This document shows positions 1 through 7,449 of a stretch of DNA of 39,352 nt, in pieces. The stretch lies in assembly GCA_017882465.1 (NCBI GenBank), contig JADGPN010000006.1, forward strand, positions 1 through 39,352. The letters run 5' to 3'. The notes below the pieces were generated by a model that saw nothing but the letters and a program-made list of their open reading frames with translations, did not search any database and was not told the DNA's origin. This stretch comes from Solirubrobacteraceae bacterium. GTDB taxonomy: Bacteria > Actinomycetota > Thermoleophilia > Solirubrobacterales > Solirubrobacteraceae. Position 1 is the first letter of the stretch. Every line of letters starts with the position of its first letter. The translations under genes and the position numbers were made by a program.

Positions 1-1130
1 ACGTCGACGTCAAGATGGCCGAGATCGCCACCATCGACCCGGTCGCCCGGACCCTGACCTCGACCGACGGTGAGACCTGGTCAGCCGACGTGATCGTGCT
101 CGCCGCCGGCTCGCAACCGAACTTCTTCGGCACGCCCGGGGCCGACGCCAATGCCTTTCCGCTGTACTCGCTGACCGACGCCGAGCATCTGCGCTCGCGC
201 GTGATCGGCGTGTTCGAGGACGCTGACCGCGATCCGTCGCGAGTGGAGCAGGGCGCGGTGCGGTTCGTGATCGTCGGCGGCGGGCCGACCGGAGTCGAGC
301 TCGCGGGAGCGCTCGCCGATCTGATCCACGAGACGATGACGGTGGAGTTCCGAGATCTCGACGTGGCGGCGGCCGAGGTCCACCTCGTCGACCTCGGGCA
401 CGCCCTGCTCGGGCCGTTCTCCGAGCGCGCTCACGCGTACGTGGCCGAGGTCATGCGGCGCAAGGGCGTCCGTGTGCACCTCGGCACAGCGGTCACCGAG
501 GTGGCGCCCGACCATGTGACCCTGGGTGACGGCAGGACGCTGAAGACGCGCTGCACGGTCTGGGGCGGTGGCATCAAGGCGCCCTCGCTCGCGGATGCCG
601 CCGGCCTCCCGCAGGGACGGGGCGGGCGCATCGACGTGCAGCCTGACCTGACGGTTGACGGCTTCACCGGCGTCTACGCGATCGGCGATGTGGCCAACAT
701 CCCGGGGCCGGGCGAGGATCCGCGTCCGCAGCTCGGTTCGGTGGCCATGCAGAGCGGCGCCTGGGCGGCCGGCAACATCCTGGCCGATTTCGCGGGCCAG
801 CCGCGGCGCCCGTTCCGCTACCGGGACAAGGGCATCATGGCCATGATCGGCCGCGGATCGGCCATTGCCGAAGTCGGGCCCCGGCGGTGGGAAGTGCACG
901 GGGTCATCGCCTTCCTGTCCTGGCTGGGCGTGCACGCGATGCTGCTGCTCGGGGTACGCAATCGGATCAACGCGTTCGTCAACTGGGCGTGGGACTACTT
1001 CTCGAAGACCCGCGGCCCTCAGGTGCTCGACCGCGCGGATGCGGCTCGCATCGACTGGGACGACAACGGCGTGGTGCAAGAGACGATCGTGGGCGACCGA
1101 GCACCCGGAACGCCCGCCCAGGCATCGTGA
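1..1130 (+). CDS. ndh: Type II NADH dehydrogenase (NDH-2), 5' truncated
   Basis: C-terminal part of a single-subunit FAD-dependent NADH:quinone oxidoreductase that feeds electrons to the quinone pool without pumping protons. The open frame runs in from the left edge (first complete codon at base 3), so the N-terminal FAD-binding motif is outside the window. Visible are the second dinucleotide-binding fold FVIVGGGPTGVELAGALAD, the conserved GVYAIGDVA segment near residue 225 of the visible part that contacts FAD, and a C-terminal hydrophobic/amphipathic stretch (VIAFLSWLGVHAMLLLGVRN) typical of NDH-2 membrane anchoring, with a short polar tail after it. It is followed by a strong hairpin at 1138-1169. 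A related FAD/NAD disulfide-type reductase is the alternative, but the membrane tail favours NDH-2. Confidence 0.88.
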   Translation, partial: VDVKMAEIATIDPVARTLTSTDGETWSADVIVLAAGSQPNFFGTPGADANAFPLYSLTDAEHLRSRVIGVFEDADRDPSRVEQGAVRFVIVGGGPTGVELAGALADLIHETMTVEFRDLDVAAAEVHLVDLGHALLGPFSERAHAYVAEVMRRKGVRVHLGTAVTEVAPDHVTLGDGRTLKTRCTVWGGGIKAPSLADAAGLPQGRGGRIDVQPDLTVDGFTGVYAIGDVANIPGPGEDPRPQLGSVAMQSGAWAAGNILADFAGQPRRPFRYRDKGIMAMIGRGSAIAEVGPRRWEVHGVIAFLSWLGVHAMLLLGVRNRINAFVNWAWDYFSKTRGPQVLDRADAARIDWDDNGVVQETIVGDRAPGTPAQAS

Positions 1131-1137
1131 TCCGTTT

Positions 1138-1169
1138 GCCCACCGCGACCACGTGAGGTCGCGGTGGGC
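1138..1169 (+). terminator. Hairpin after ndh
   Basis: A perfect 13-bp stem (1138-1150 pairs with 1157-1169) with a 6-base loop starts 7 bases after the ndh stop codon. It is GC-rich and has no T-tract, as is common for terminators in high-GC actinomycetes. Position and stem quality support transcription termination; this is inferred. Confidence 0.7.
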
Positions 1170-1360
1170 CGGCCCGATCCCGCCACGGGGCCGGGCTCGG
1201 CCGGCTGCCCAAGGCCTGGGGCGCGCTGGCCGTTCTCGGCGCCAACGTGGCCATGCTGCTGAGCTCGGGAACGACCACACTCCACGTTCAGCAGCGGATC
1301 GCCCGGCGCCGCGGCGCCGCGATCGGCGGGCCCGGGACCGTCGACACGTTCAGGCCCTGA
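1157..1360 (+). pseudogene. Possible remnant of a small membrane protein gene
   Basis: From just after a stop at 1154 to a stop at 1358-1360 the second frame stays open with about nine tenths of codons ending in G or C, as in real genes here. It would encode a hydrophobic segment (ALAVLGANVAMLLSS) followed by a basic tail. There is no ATG upstream of that segment; the first usual starts are GTG 1247 and ATG 1253, inside it, and no ribosome binding site is evident. The 5' end also lies within the hairpin after ndh. It may be a gene that lost its 5' end, or chance. I do not recognise the family. Confidence 0.22.
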
Positions 1361-1382
1361 CTACCGACGAGAGGAGACCGAC

Positions 1383-1709
1383 ATGCAGAGTTGGGACATG
1401 CGCTCACTGGAGATCGAGCCGCACCACCCGCAGGTGCTGCGCTCCGACGACGAGACCCGCGTGATCGCGGTCAGCCTTCCGGGGGGCGAGGAGCTCCAGG
1501 AGCACCAGGTCCATGAGCGCACCTATCTGCTGGTGGCCGAGGGCGAGATCGAGATCGCCCAGAACGGCGACATCGTCCGCGGTGGCGCCGGTCTCGTCTC
1601 GCACTTCGACCCGGGCGAGCGCAGGACGGTCCGCGCCGTAAGCGACGCGCGGCTGGTACTGGTGCTCTCGCCGTGGCCGGGGGTGGGCCACCCGTCGCGG
1701 GTCGACTGA
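1383..1709 (+). CDS. Small cupin-domain protein
   Basis: A 108-residue single-domain cupin. The start is supported by a GAGGAG ribosome binding site about 7 bases upstream. The first cupin motif is partial: HQVHERTYLLVAEGEIEIAQNG contains the metal-type histidines and glutamate in the order H-x(3)-H-E and the usual turn glycine. The second motif (LVSHFDPGERRTVRAVSDARLVLVLSPW) keeps one histidine. Such small cupins bind a metal or small ligand and are often regulatory or isomerase-like; the substrate cannot be read from sequence. It stands alone on the plus strand and converges on the next gene with only 13 bases between stop codons. Confidence 0.7.
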   Translation: MQSWDMRSLEIEPHHPQVLRSDDETRVIAVSLPGGEELQEHQVHERTYLLVAEGEIEIAQNGDIVRGGAGLVSHFDPGERRTVRAVSDARLVLVLSPWPGVGHPSRVD

Positions 1710-1722
1710 GCCCGGTTGGCGG

Positions 1723-2229
1723 TCAGCCAAAGCGCCGCGACACGGTGACCGCGACGCTCCCCGCATCAAGCGCGACCCGCCCGGCGCGAGTGAGGTGATA
1801 GCCGGTGTCACCCTCGCGTGTCTCGGCCGCGATCAGCAGGCCGCAGATGTGAAGCGCGGCGAGCGCCTCGTCGAACGGCAGCTCCGGGTAGGGAGAGTCC
1901 TCGGGCTCGAGGTCGAGGTCGAGGTCGCGGTCGCGGTCGCCGAGCCTGGCGATGATCTCGTCTCGCGTGAGGAACTCGGCGTCGTCCTGCGGCTGGCGTT
2001 CCTGGAACGTGCTGTGCAGCATCAGCTCCGCCAGCTCCGGCAGCGACAGCGCGCTCAGCGGATCGAGCTCCGCGACCTCGGCGAGGGGCTCGACAAGCGA
2101 CGGAGCCGCTGCGGGTGGGGTGGGCTCGGCCGGTGGATTGGGCTCGCCTGGTGGGGGCGCCGGCCCGGATGGCGGAGCGGCCCGGTTGCCCTGGGCGAGG
2201 CCGGCGGCGCGTCGGCTGAGAAATCCCAC
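1723..2229 (-). CDS. Uncharacterised protein, Pro/Ala-rich linker and small C-terminal domain
   Basis: A 168-residue protein from a GTG start (2229); the reading frame stays open upstream, but that part lies across the neighbouring glycoside hydrolase gene and looks non-native, so I place the start here (VGFLSRRAAG). A proline/alanine-rich stretch covers roughly residues 20-50, then an acidic region containing a run of alternating Asp with Arg or Leu (encoded by the hexamer repeat at 1908-1937), then a compact C-terminal part (PFDEALAALHICGLLIA ... GYHLTRAGRVALD) that reads like a small winged-helix unit. No catalytic motif is visible and I do not recognise the family. It lies 53 bases downstream of the hydrolase gene on the same strand and may be co-transcribed. 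Confidence 0.55.
   Translation of the reverse strand: MGFLSRRAAGLAQGNRAAPPSGPAPPPGEPNPPAEPTPPAAAPSLVEPLAEVAELDPLSALSLPELAELMLHSTFQERQPQDDAEFLTRDEIIARLGDRDRDLDLDLEPEDSPYPELPFDEALAALHICGLLIAAETREGDTGYHLTRAGRVALDAGSVAVTVSRRFG
1908..1937. repeat. Five in-frame hexamer repeats
   Basis: Three copies of CGAGGT followed by two of CGCGGT lie in tandem inside the minus-strand gene 1723-2229. They encode alternating Asp-Leu/Asp-Arg pairs. Because the unit is six bases, copy changes would lengthen or shorten the acidic segment without a frameshift. Confidence 0.8.
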
Positions 2230-2282
2230 CCCGTCACGATACCGGGGCGCGGTCGGGGACGGGATCGGCGGAGCGACCGGCC

Positions 2283-3857
2283 CTACAGCCCGTCGCCGAG
2301 CGGGTTGACCCGCCAGTTGAGGCTCAGCTCGCTCGGTGCCGCCGACCGCGCGCTGCTCAGCGCGACGGCGCGCAGGATGGCTCCCTGAGACAGGCGCAGC
2401 CGAGCCGCGAAGACGCCGTCCGGGCTCTCCCGAGGCATCAGCAGGTGGCGCCAGCGACCGCCCACGAGGCGCTCGATCAGCACCTTCCGCGCCGGCGATT
2501 TGCCCCAGGCCAGGCAGCTGACGATGGCGTTGCCGTTTCCGGGCTTCGGACAGCGCACGACGAACGGGAACCGGAACGCGGTCGCCGCCGGCTTCGCCGC
2601 GCCGTTGAGCAGGAACACCCCGGATTGATACGTGGTCGAGTAGCTCGGAATCGGTGGCGCGTCGCCGACCTTGTACCAGGCGATCATGTTCACGCCCTGG
2701 CTCCACAGCACCTCGAATGCCTCCTCGAGCCAATGGGCCTGAAGCTGGACCGACACGCCGCCGGGATCGGGCGGATTGCTGTCCCAGGAGAACTCCGTCA
2801 CCCAGTACTGCTTGTTCGCGGCCGGAACCACGGTCTGCTGGCGCTGGGCGGCGAGGACGATCCTGCGGAGCTTGCCGATGTCCGGCAGCGTCAGGTCGCC
2901 CCAGAGCACGGCCGCGTGCAGCGGGCCCTTGATGTCATACGGGTGGCTGTCGACGACGTCGAAGTGGGCGGGGTCGGGGCATGCGGTCGCGCTGAGATCG
3001 CCCTGCAGGCACAGGACGTCGCGCCAGAACACGGCCGGCGGCGTCCGCGAGCCGCCCAGCGGGTAGTCGCCGTAGGGCGACATGCCGGCGGCCACGATCG
3101 TGGCCGCCGGCTGAACCTGCTTGATCCCCGCGTAGAACGCGTTCAGCATCCGGCGATACCACGGTGCTGCGACGTTGACCAGCTGCCCGTTCTGCGTGCT
3201 CCACTGCGGCGCCAGGTAGTGGGTCAAATTCGGCTCGTTCCAGCCCTGGAACGAATCCACCTGGGGGAGCATGCGGCGTCGGTCCAGCGGATCCCGGAAC
3301 GCGCCGCTGTAGCGTCTGGCCAGCGCCGTGGCGAAGTACCCGAGCTGCGTTGGGTCGGGCTTCCAGGCTCCAGAGGGAGGCCCCGGCGGGGCATCGGAGC
3401 CCTCGGCCCAGGTGGGCGCGTAGGTGACGGTTATCAGCACCCGGAGGCCGCGAGCGCGAGCCGCGCGCACGGCGGCATCCATCTCCGTGAAGTAGTAACG
3501 AGACCACGACGGGTTCTGGGCCTGCGTCGGGTCCGGCGGCGCGAAGGGAGCGATCACCGGCCAGATCACGTTGAGGCGTACGACTCGAGCCCCGACGCTG
3601 CGGGCGCGGTCGTACCAGACGCCGTTGGCGGACGGGGTTCCCTGGACGAGGGCCTCTTGATCCATGAATCCCAGGGTCAGCGCGGCATGAGCGGCGCCGG
3701 CGCACACCAGCGCGACAGCCACCACCGCCGCGCAGGCGGCCCAGCGGCTAGCGAGTCGGCCCGTCACGCGAGGCTGTGGCGGATCGGTCTGATGCGGACG
3801 TCGTGGAGGATCGGGGAGAGCCGAATCGGTCCGTCCGGTGCGCTGCTGGCTTCCCAT
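2283..3857 (-). CDS. Secreted glycoside hydrolase of clan GH-A (GH39/GH5-like)
   Basis: A 524-residue exported enzyme with a retaining-glycosidase TIM barrel. Residues 38-59 form a hydrophobic signal or anchor segment ending AGAAHA. The acid/base glutamate is E208 in FQGWNEPN at the end of strand 4, and the nucleophile is E355 in YWVTEFSWDS at the end of strand 7, the spacing expected for clan GH-A. Other barrel landmarks are RLNVIWPVIAP (near 95) and VVDSHPYD (near 301). Residues from about 435 form a separate beta-rich domain. The start gives a 37-residue polar leader before the hydrophobic segment; a shorter start is possible. Substrate is unknown; a role on envelope or external polysaccharide is inferred. 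It has its own 144-base upstream gap. Confidence 0.8.
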   Translation of the reverse strand: MGSQQRTGRTDSALPDPPRRPHQTDPPQPRVTGRLASRWAACAAVVAVALVCAGAAHAALTLGFMDQEALVQGTPSANGVWYDRARSVGARVVRLNVIWPVIAPFAPPDPTQAQNPSWSRYYFTEMDAAVRAARARGLRVLITVTYAPTWAEGSDAPPGPPSGAWKPDPTQLGYFATALARRYSGAFRDPLDRRRMLPQVDSFQGWNEPNLTHYLAPQWSTQNGQLVNVAAPWYRRMLNAFYAGIKQVQPAATIVAAGMSPYGDYPLGGSRTPPAVFWRDVLCLQGDLSATACPDPAHFDVVDSHPYDIKGPLHAAVLWGDLTLPDIGKLRRIVLAAQRQQTVVPAANKQYWVTEFSWDSNPPDPGGVSVQLQAHWLEEAFEVLWSQGVNMIAWYKVGDAPPIPSYSTTYQSGVFLLNGAAKPAATAFRFPFVVRCPKPGNGNAIVSCLAWGKSPARKVLIERLVGGRWRHLLMPRESPDGVFAARLRLSQGAILRAVALSSARSAAPSELSLNWRVNPLGDGL

Positions 3858-3915
3858 CCCATGCCGGCACGGATTACCCGGGGAGTCCGTCTCATAAGCC
3901 CCAATATACGAAGGT

Positions 3916-3936
3916 CGGCGACGGAATTAATCGCCG
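3916..3936. repeat. Inverted repeat upstream of glycoside hydrolase gene
   Basis: Arms CGGCGA (3916-3921) and TCGCCG (3931-3936) flank an AT-rich centre (CGGAATTAA). It lies between the end of the small membrane protein gene (4002) and the start of the hydrolase gene (3857), both minus strand. It could end the upstream transcript or be an operator for the hydrolase promoter; a TATATT box on the minus strand lies just downstream at about 3903-3908. Confidence 0.35.
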
Positions 3937-4001
3937 GCGAGGTTCAGCCGCCGGATTACCACGCAGAACTGTTCGGCGAGGTCCGCCACGGCGAGCCGTT
4001 C

Positions 4002-4175
4002 TCACTCCTGGGGCGGGTGCCGCAGCGCTCCGACGATCCCGATCGTGAACAGCATCAGGATCAGCACCGCGAGGACCCCGACGACCGTGACTCCGTTGTG
4101 CACGAAGTCGGACACGGTCAGCGCGCCCAGCACCCCGATGAAGGCCAGCGTGATCGAGAGCACGACAAGGCGCAT
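4002..4175 (-). CDS. Small two-helix membrane protein
   Basis: A 57-residue protein made almost entirely of two hydrophobic helices (about residues 2-20 and 30-50, joined by the loop SDFVHNG) with a short polar tail RHPPQE. Its ATG lies two bases after the stop codon of the rhomboid-like gene, so translation of the two is probably coupled. I do not recognise the family. The tight coupling suggests it acts with the rhomboid-like protein in the membrane; that is inference from position only. Confidence 0.7.
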   Translation of the reverse strand: MRLVVLSITLAFIGVLGALTVSDFVHNGVTVVGVLAVLILMLFTIGIVGALRHPPQE

Positions 4176-4177
4176 GA

Positions 4178-4900
4178 TCAGTACACCGGCCGGGGCGGGG
4201 GGATCGGCTTGCGGCTCGTGGCCACCAGCCGGACGGTCGCGGCGCCGAACGCGAACGAGCCCAGCCCGGCGAAATAGGCGATCCAGGCGCTGCCCGGAGC
4301 CGGGTTCGTGAGCCCTGCCGCAACGAACAGTGCCTGCAGGCCGAACCAGATTCCGAGCATCCAAGCGACCGGGACCTCGATCACGGTGAAGAACAGGATG
4401 ATGAACGTGAATGTCAGCACGCGCGCGCGGAGATACAGCAGCGTATAGCCGCCCAGCACACCGCCGATCGCCCCGGCGGCGCCGATCGTCGGCGAGATCG
4501 AATTCGGCTCCGCAGCGACCTGGAGCCCCATCGCGACGATCCCGCTGAGCAGGTAGAAGCCGATGAAGCGCAGGTGGCCGAGCGAATCCTCGATCGTGTT
4601 GCCGAAGATCCACAGGAACAACATGTTGCCGGCGAGCTGGATGATCGATGCGTGCACGAACATCGAGGTGAACACGGTCTCCCAGGCCGGGATCGTTTCG
4701 CGCAGGCCGGTGTGAGCCCCTGCGTTGGTGAGCTGATAGGGGATCGCCCCGTACTTGGCCAGCTCCGCTGCGCTGGGGCCACCCAGCAGCGATCCCCCGT
4801 GCACGACCGTGAGCAGGTAGGCGACCACGTTGATCGCGATCAGCCCCAACGTGACCACCGGCATGCGATCGCTGGGGATGTTGTCCTTGATCGGGATCAC
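4178..4900 (-). CDS. Rhomboid-fold membrane protein lacking catalytic residues
   Basis: A 240-residue polytopic membrane protein with the rhomboid protease architecture: the N-terminal signature IPIKDNIPSDRMPVVT, six or so hydrophobic helices, and the segment NMLFLWIFGNTIED (92-105). The active-site residues are gone. The catalytic GxSG serine is alanine (IGAAGAIGG, A142); the helix-6 histidine is tyrosine (WIAYFAGLG, Y209); the HxxxN oxyanion histidine is glutamine (QLAGN, Q88), while N92 is kept. The DNA reads these codons clearly. It should therefore be a pseudoprotease that binds or escorts membrane proteins, not one that cuts them. The start is GTG; no Shine-Dalgarno is evident, but the family N-terminus fits this position. 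Confidence 0.85.
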   Translation of the reverse strand: MIPIKDNIPSDRMPVVTLGLIAINVVAYLLTVVHGGSLLGGPSAAELAKYGAIPYQLTNAGAHTGLRETIPAWETVFTSMFVHASIIQLAGNMLFLWIFGNTIEDSLGHLRFIGFYLLSGIVAMGLQVAAEPNSISPTIGAAGAIGGVLGGYTLLYLRARVLTFTFIILFFTVIEVPVAWMLGIWFGLQALFVAAGLTNPAPGSAWIAYFAGLGSFAFGAATVRLVATSRKPIPPPRPVY

Positions 4901-4925
4901 CGGCGCGGGAGCTTATGGGTTGAGG

Positions 4926-4944
4926 AGGGTGGCTCCGCCACCCT
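4926..4944 (-). terminator. Hairpin after Tim44-like gene
   Basis: A perfect 8-bp stem, AGGGTGGC (4926-4933) with GCCACCCT (4937-4944) and a 3-base loop, sits 34 bases past the stop of the Tim44-like gene and 26 bases before the rhomboid start. A second 5-bp stem lies at 4954-4966. It likely ends or attenuates the dehydrogenase-lip transcript. No T-tract is present. Confidence 0.5.
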
Positions 4945-4978
4945 GGTTGGGTGGGCGCCGAGCGCCGTCCTCCAGGCG

Positions 4979-6412
4979 CTACTGAGACCGCCCGGCGGCG
5001 GTGCCGACGGCGGCAATCCGCCAGGGCTCCTCGGCCGGCCCGTCGAGGGCGAGGGTCCACCGCTCGGTGAACGTGACCGCGCGTGCCTTGCTCCCGGCCA
5101 CGACCGCCGCGGTGTCACGGTCCTCGAGGTACCGGCGGCCCTTCAGCTCGACGTCGATCGTCATCGTCGGTGGCCCGGCCGCAGCGTCGAGGGAGTCGAT
5201 CGAGATGTGACGGACCTCGAGGCCCCTGACCACGAGCCGCGTCCGGGCGCTCGAATCCCCGCGGTGCAGCAATTCGCGGGCAGCGTCGGGATGGGAGATC
5301 GCCAACAGCGCACCGTCGTCGCCGTCGACGGCCTCGGCCCAGGCCGACACGGCCCGGCGGGCGGCGACCTCCAGCACATCGGGGGCGAAGCGGCCGTCGG
5401 CCAGCGACAGGTCGAGGGCGGCGGCCCGCCCGTCGCCGGCGAAGTCGAGGTCGGCCACCTCGGAGATGCTGGTTCCGGCCGGGACCGAGGAGGCCACCGC
5501 GCCTTCGATCAGCGCCTCATCGCGGAGACCGCTCTCGTCCGCCCACGGCGTGGCGATGACGTCCTCGCGCAATGCATGCGCGCCCTCCGCGCCCTGCTCG
5601 ATCGAGACCAGGATCCAATGTCCGTCGCGCAGGCCCAGGGTCCAGTACTCGCGCACGCGAACGGTCTCGGTGATGCGATCCGAGCGCTTGATGTGACGCC
5701 CCTGGGCGTCCTCGACATAGTCGCGCAGCCGAGCCTCGATCCGGACCACCACGCGGTCCTCGCGGTCGCGCCCGCGTCGCGCCAGGCCCACGTAGTGGAC
5801 CTTGGGCTCCTCGAGCAGCTGGGCCCGGTTGCGCCATCCCCGGCGCTCGAAGTCATCCAGCCGGCGCTCCCACTCCGCGAGCAGGTCGGAGGCCACGAGC
5901 CCGCGGAGATGGATCCGGTCGGCCGCGTCCCACGCGGCCTGCACGTCCGTGAACAGCTTCGCGGCGGCTGGGCGCACGATGTCGGGTGCGTAGGCCGGGT
6001 CCTCGTCGGAGGCCTCGGCCGCCGCGAGCTCGACTCGGCGCTGGCGTCGGGCCACCTGGCGGCGCGATGCCTGACCGGAGTTCCGCTGGCCCTGCCAGTA
6101 GTTCCTGAGCCGGGGGGCGAGGTAGAAGTACAGGACCGCGCCGACGATCAGCGCGATCACGATGATCCGCGTGACACCGTGCGTGAACAGCAGCAGGCGG
6201 ATGAAGAGCTGGATGATGATGTAGAGCCCGGCGCCGTGGCCACCGCCCCCCCCGCCGCCGCCTCCGCCGTCCCCGCCGCCGCTGAACCCCGATGAGCCGC
6301 CGCCCGCGGCCGCCAGGGCCACCGGGGTGATGATCAGGACCGCGAGAATCACGATCGCCAGGGCGACGATCGCGCGCCGCCCGCGCCCTGGTCTGAGCAG
6401 CCGGCGGATCAT
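4979..6412 (-). CDS. Tim44-like membrane protein with two NTF2-type domains
   Basis: A 477-residue protein. It starts with a basic patch and hydrophobic helix (16-36), then a glycine/serine-rich segment with a ten-glycine run (about 37-60), a second hydrophobic region (63-98), and a charged linker. Residues about 150-285 match the Tim44-like domain (LFTDVQAAWDAADR ... VREYWTLGLRDGHWILVSIEQG). Residues about 335-470 repeat the same plan (AARRAVSAWAEAV ... FTERWTLALDGPAEEPWRIAAV), suggesting an internal duplication. In mitochondria Tim44 tethers import motors to membranes; bacterial homologues are poorly understood and probably membrane-associated scaffolds. The ATG overlaps the lipA stop codon by four bases. 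A C8 homopolymer (6246-6253) encodes part of the glycine run. Confidence 0.78.
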   Translation of the reverse strand: MIRRLLRPGRGRRAIVALAIVILAVLIITPVALAAAGGGSSGFSGGGDGGGGGGGGGGHGAGLYIIIQLFIRLLLFTHGVTRIIVIALIVGAVLYFYLAPRLRNYWQGQRNSGQASRRQVARRQRRVELAAAEASDEDPAYAPDIVRPAAAKLFTDVQAAWDAADRIHLRGLVASDLLAEWERRLDDFERRGWRNRAQLLEEPKVHYVGLARRGRDREDRVVVRIEARLRDYVEDAQGRHIKRSDRITETVRVREYWTLGLRDGHWILVSIEQGAEGAHALREDVIATPWADESGLRDEALIEGAVASSVPAGTSISEVADLDFAGDGRAAALDLSLADGRFAPDVLEVAARRAVSAWAEAVDGDDGALLAISHPDAARELLHRGDSSARTRLVVRGLEVRHISIDSLDAAAGPPTMTIDVELKGRRYLEDRDTAAVVAGSKARAVTFTERWTLALDGPAEEPWRIAAVGTAAGRSQ

Positions 6413-7401
6413 CGCTGAGCGGAAGCCGCCAGCGGCCCCGTCCCCGGTTCGTGCTGGGCCACGTGCTGATCGGCGTGATAGCTCGAGCGCACCAGCGGAC
6501 CGGCGGCGACATGCTCGAAGCCGAGGCCGTACGCTGCCCGCTTGAGCTCGGAGAACTCGTTGGGATGCCAGTAGCGGACGATCGGCAGGTGCTGCTCGGT
6601 GGGCCGGAGATACTGGCCGACCGTGAGCACCTGAACGTGGTGCTCCCGGAGGATGCCCAGCGCATCGACCATCTCCTCGAAGCTCTCGCCGAGGCCGACC
6701 ATCAGGCCCGACTTGGTCACCACCTCGTCGCCGCCCATCTCCTTGGCATTGCGCAGCACCCGGCACGAGCGCAGGAACTGCGACCCGCGGCGCGCTACCG
6801 GATAGAGCCGGGGCACCACCTCGACGTTGTGGTTGAACACATCGGGGCGCTCGGCGATCACCTTGGCCAGCGGCATCTCGGCGCCCCGGAAGTCCGGGGT
6901 CAGGACCTCGACCTTGCACAGCGGGGCCTGACGGCGGATCTGGCGGATCACGCCGACGAACGCCGACGCTCCGTAGTCGGGCAGGTCGTCGCGGTCGACG
7001 CTCGTGACCACGGCATGGCGAAGTCCCATCTTGGCCACCGACCGCGCCACGCGGGCCGGCTCGAGCGGGTCGTTCCAGGTCGGCTTACCCGTCTTGACGG
7101 TGCAGAACCCGCAGCGTCGGGTGCACGTGTCGCCCAGGATCATGAACGTCGCCGTGCCGCGCTGCCAGCACTCACCGATGTTGGGGCACGCGGCCTCCTG
7201 GCACACCGTGTGCAGGTTCTCGGACGAGATCATCGCGCTCAGCTCGCGATATCGGGGTCCGCCCGGGGCCCGAACCTTGAACCACGGCGGCTTGCGCCCG
7301 CGGTGCGGCTGCACGTCGGACCCGAGGACTCTGAGCACGTCCATACCGCCCGGATTCGAGCGCGACCGGGTCACATGCTCACGAATCGGTTCGACGCTCA
7401 T
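6409..7401 (-). CDS. lipA: Lipoyl synthase
   Basis: A 330-residue radical-SAM enzyme that inserts two sulfurs into octanoyl groups bound to E2 or GcvH. The auxiliary cluster cysteines are C67, C72 and C78 (VCQEAACPNIGEC) and the radical-SAM cluster cysteines C93, C97 and C100 (CTRRCGFC). The conserved C-terminal RSSYHAD supplies the serine ligand of the auxiliary cluster. Length is normal for the family. It lies 48 bases after lipB, and its ATG is preceded 7 bases upstream by TAGCCT, so it may also be read from its own leaderless transcript. The 3' end overlaps the next gene by ATGA. Its neighbours upstream encode the lipoylated enzyme complex it serves. Confidence 0.97.
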   Translation of the reverse strand: MSVEPIREHVTRSRSNPGGMDVLRVLGSDVQPHRGRKPPWFKVRAPGGPRYRELSAMISSENLHTVCQEAACPNIGECWQRGTATFMILGDTCTRRCGFCTVKTGKPTWNDPLEPARVARSVAKMGLRHAVVTSVDRDDLPDYGASAFVGVIRQIRRQAPLCKVEVLTPDFRGAEMPLAKVIAERPDVFNHNVEVVPRLYPVARRGSQFLRSCRVLRNAKEMGGDEVVTKSGLMVGLGESFEEMVDALGILREHHVQVLTVGQYLRPTEQHLPIVRYWHPNEFSELKRAAYGLGFEHVAAGPLVRSSYHADQHVAQHEPGTGPLAASAQR

Positions 7402-7408
7402 GTACCCA

Positions 7409-7414
7409 AGGCTA
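7409..7414 (-). promoter_or_regulatory. Candidate -10 box for lipA
   Basis: TAGCCT on the minus strand ends 7 bases before the lipA ATG. It fits the actinobacterial -10 form TAnnnT and the recurring spacing seen at other starts in this window, implying a leaderless or near-leaderless message. No ribosome binding site is visible. The -35 is not clear. Confidence 0.4.
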
Positions 7415-7449
7415 CCGCGGTCGTCGCTCGCGCCGGCACGGTTCGCCGC

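Noticed and set aside
81-1280. Long open frame antisense to the NADH dehydrogenase gene
   Set aside because: Arg/His/Gly-rich translation with no family motif, opposite a clear NDH-2; a product of high GC content.
2445-4277. 610-codon plus-strand frame across the glycoside hydrolase region
   Set aside because: Low-complexity basic translation; the minus strand carries a signal peptide and both catalytic glutamates of a clan GH-A enzyme.
4574-6295. 573-codon plus-strand frame opposite the Tim44-like and rhomboid genes
   Set aside because: No motifs; the minus-strand proteins have membrane helices and domain signatures.
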